Shown here: in pieces, positions 5,926 to 5,976 of the stretch | Layout: each line of letters begins with the position of its first letter | Position numbering within the stretch: the first letter of the stretch is position 1 | Assembly (NCBI GenBank): GCA_034436375.1 | Contig: DAOTVS010000359.1 | Span: 1 to 5,976, forward strand | Direction: 5' to 3' | Source: DAOTVS01 sp034436375 | GTDB taxonomy: Bacteria; Chloroflexota; Anaerolineae; SpSt-313 | Length of the DNA stretch: 5,976 bases | Made by a program: the position numbers and the translations under genes | Notes under the pieces: generated by a model | Told to the model about the DNA's origin: nothing | What the model saw: only the letters and a program-made list of their open reading frames with translations | Database searches by the model: none

Positions 5926-5934
5926 AGAATAACA
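5926..5934 (-). promoter_or_regulatory. Possible extended -10 promoter box for the kinase gene
   Basis: The minus strand reads TGTTATTCT, which is TG-N-TATTCT, an extended -10 with four of six matches to TATAAT. No -35 hexamer is found at the right distance. A start of transcription near 5919 would leave a leader of about 40 bases. Weak call from sequence match alone. Confidence 0.3.
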
Positions 5935-5941
5935 GAACGGC

Positions 5942-5974
5942 GGGGATGAGGGGCTTGATTATCCCCAAATCCCC
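5942..5974. repeat. Inverted repeat upstream of the kinase gene
   Basis: GGGGAT (5942-5947) pairs with ATCCCC (5969-5974), and inside it GGGG (5950-5953) pairs with CCCC (5963-5966). A symmetrical two-by-two internal loop and a nine-base loop result. It may terminate an upstream gene outside the window or be an operator. No T-tract follows on either visible side. Confidence 0.55.
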
Positions 5975-5976
5975 TC

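Overview
The window is GC-rich bacterial chromosomal DNA with five protein genes, all on the minus strand, so they read from high to low coordinates. In transcription order they are: a PfkB-family sugar/nucleoside kinase; the chromosome-segregation pair parA (soj) and parB (spo0J); release factor 1 (prfA); and a 529-residue fusion of the release-factor methyltransferase PrmC to the t6A-tRNA enzyme TsaC. Nothing looks like phage, plasmid cargo or a defence system. The gene content and the style of the palindromic repeats suggest a Chloroflexota-like organism (Anaerolineae or Caldilineae). That is an inference from memory of the families, not something the window proves.

Layout from the right edge: 5880-5976 is the leader of the kinase gene, with a strong hairpin and a possible extended -10 box. 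The kinase gene covers 5028-5879 (GTG start). The 326-bp gap 4702-5027 is almost filled by a small non-coding insertion of about 240 bp. It has perfect 16-bp terminal inverted repeats, a 12-bp direct repeat at its two borders, and several internal hairpins. Without it the kinase stop and the parA start would be only about 77 bp apart. parA (3943-4701) and parB (3056-3940) are 2 bp apart. A 325-bp gap (2731-3055) with a few weak hairpins and no convincing gene separates parB from prfA (1657-2730). The prfA stop is one base from the start of prmC-tsaC (66-1655). Just past that stop lies a perfect palindrome with 30-bp arms at the very edge of the window.

The genes form two functional units. ParA and ParB segregate the chromosome origin, but no parS site is visible here. 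RF1 and PrmC are substrate and enzyme: PrmC methylates the Gln of the RF1 GGQ motif. TsaC makes the threonylcarbamoyl-AMP used for tRNA t6A37. prfA, prmC and tsaC-type genes are commonly neighbours; here the last two are one reading frame.

The most interesting feature is how that frame is joined. The roughly 32-residue linker between the PrmC and TsaC domains is encoded almost exactly by a palindromic repeat cluster of the sort usually found between genes. This suggests that an intergenic repeat became coding and fused the two genes. The same repeat also supplies a Shine-Dalgarno-like run and a GTG from which TsaC could still be started separately. The second notable item is the MITE-like element between the kinase gene and parA.
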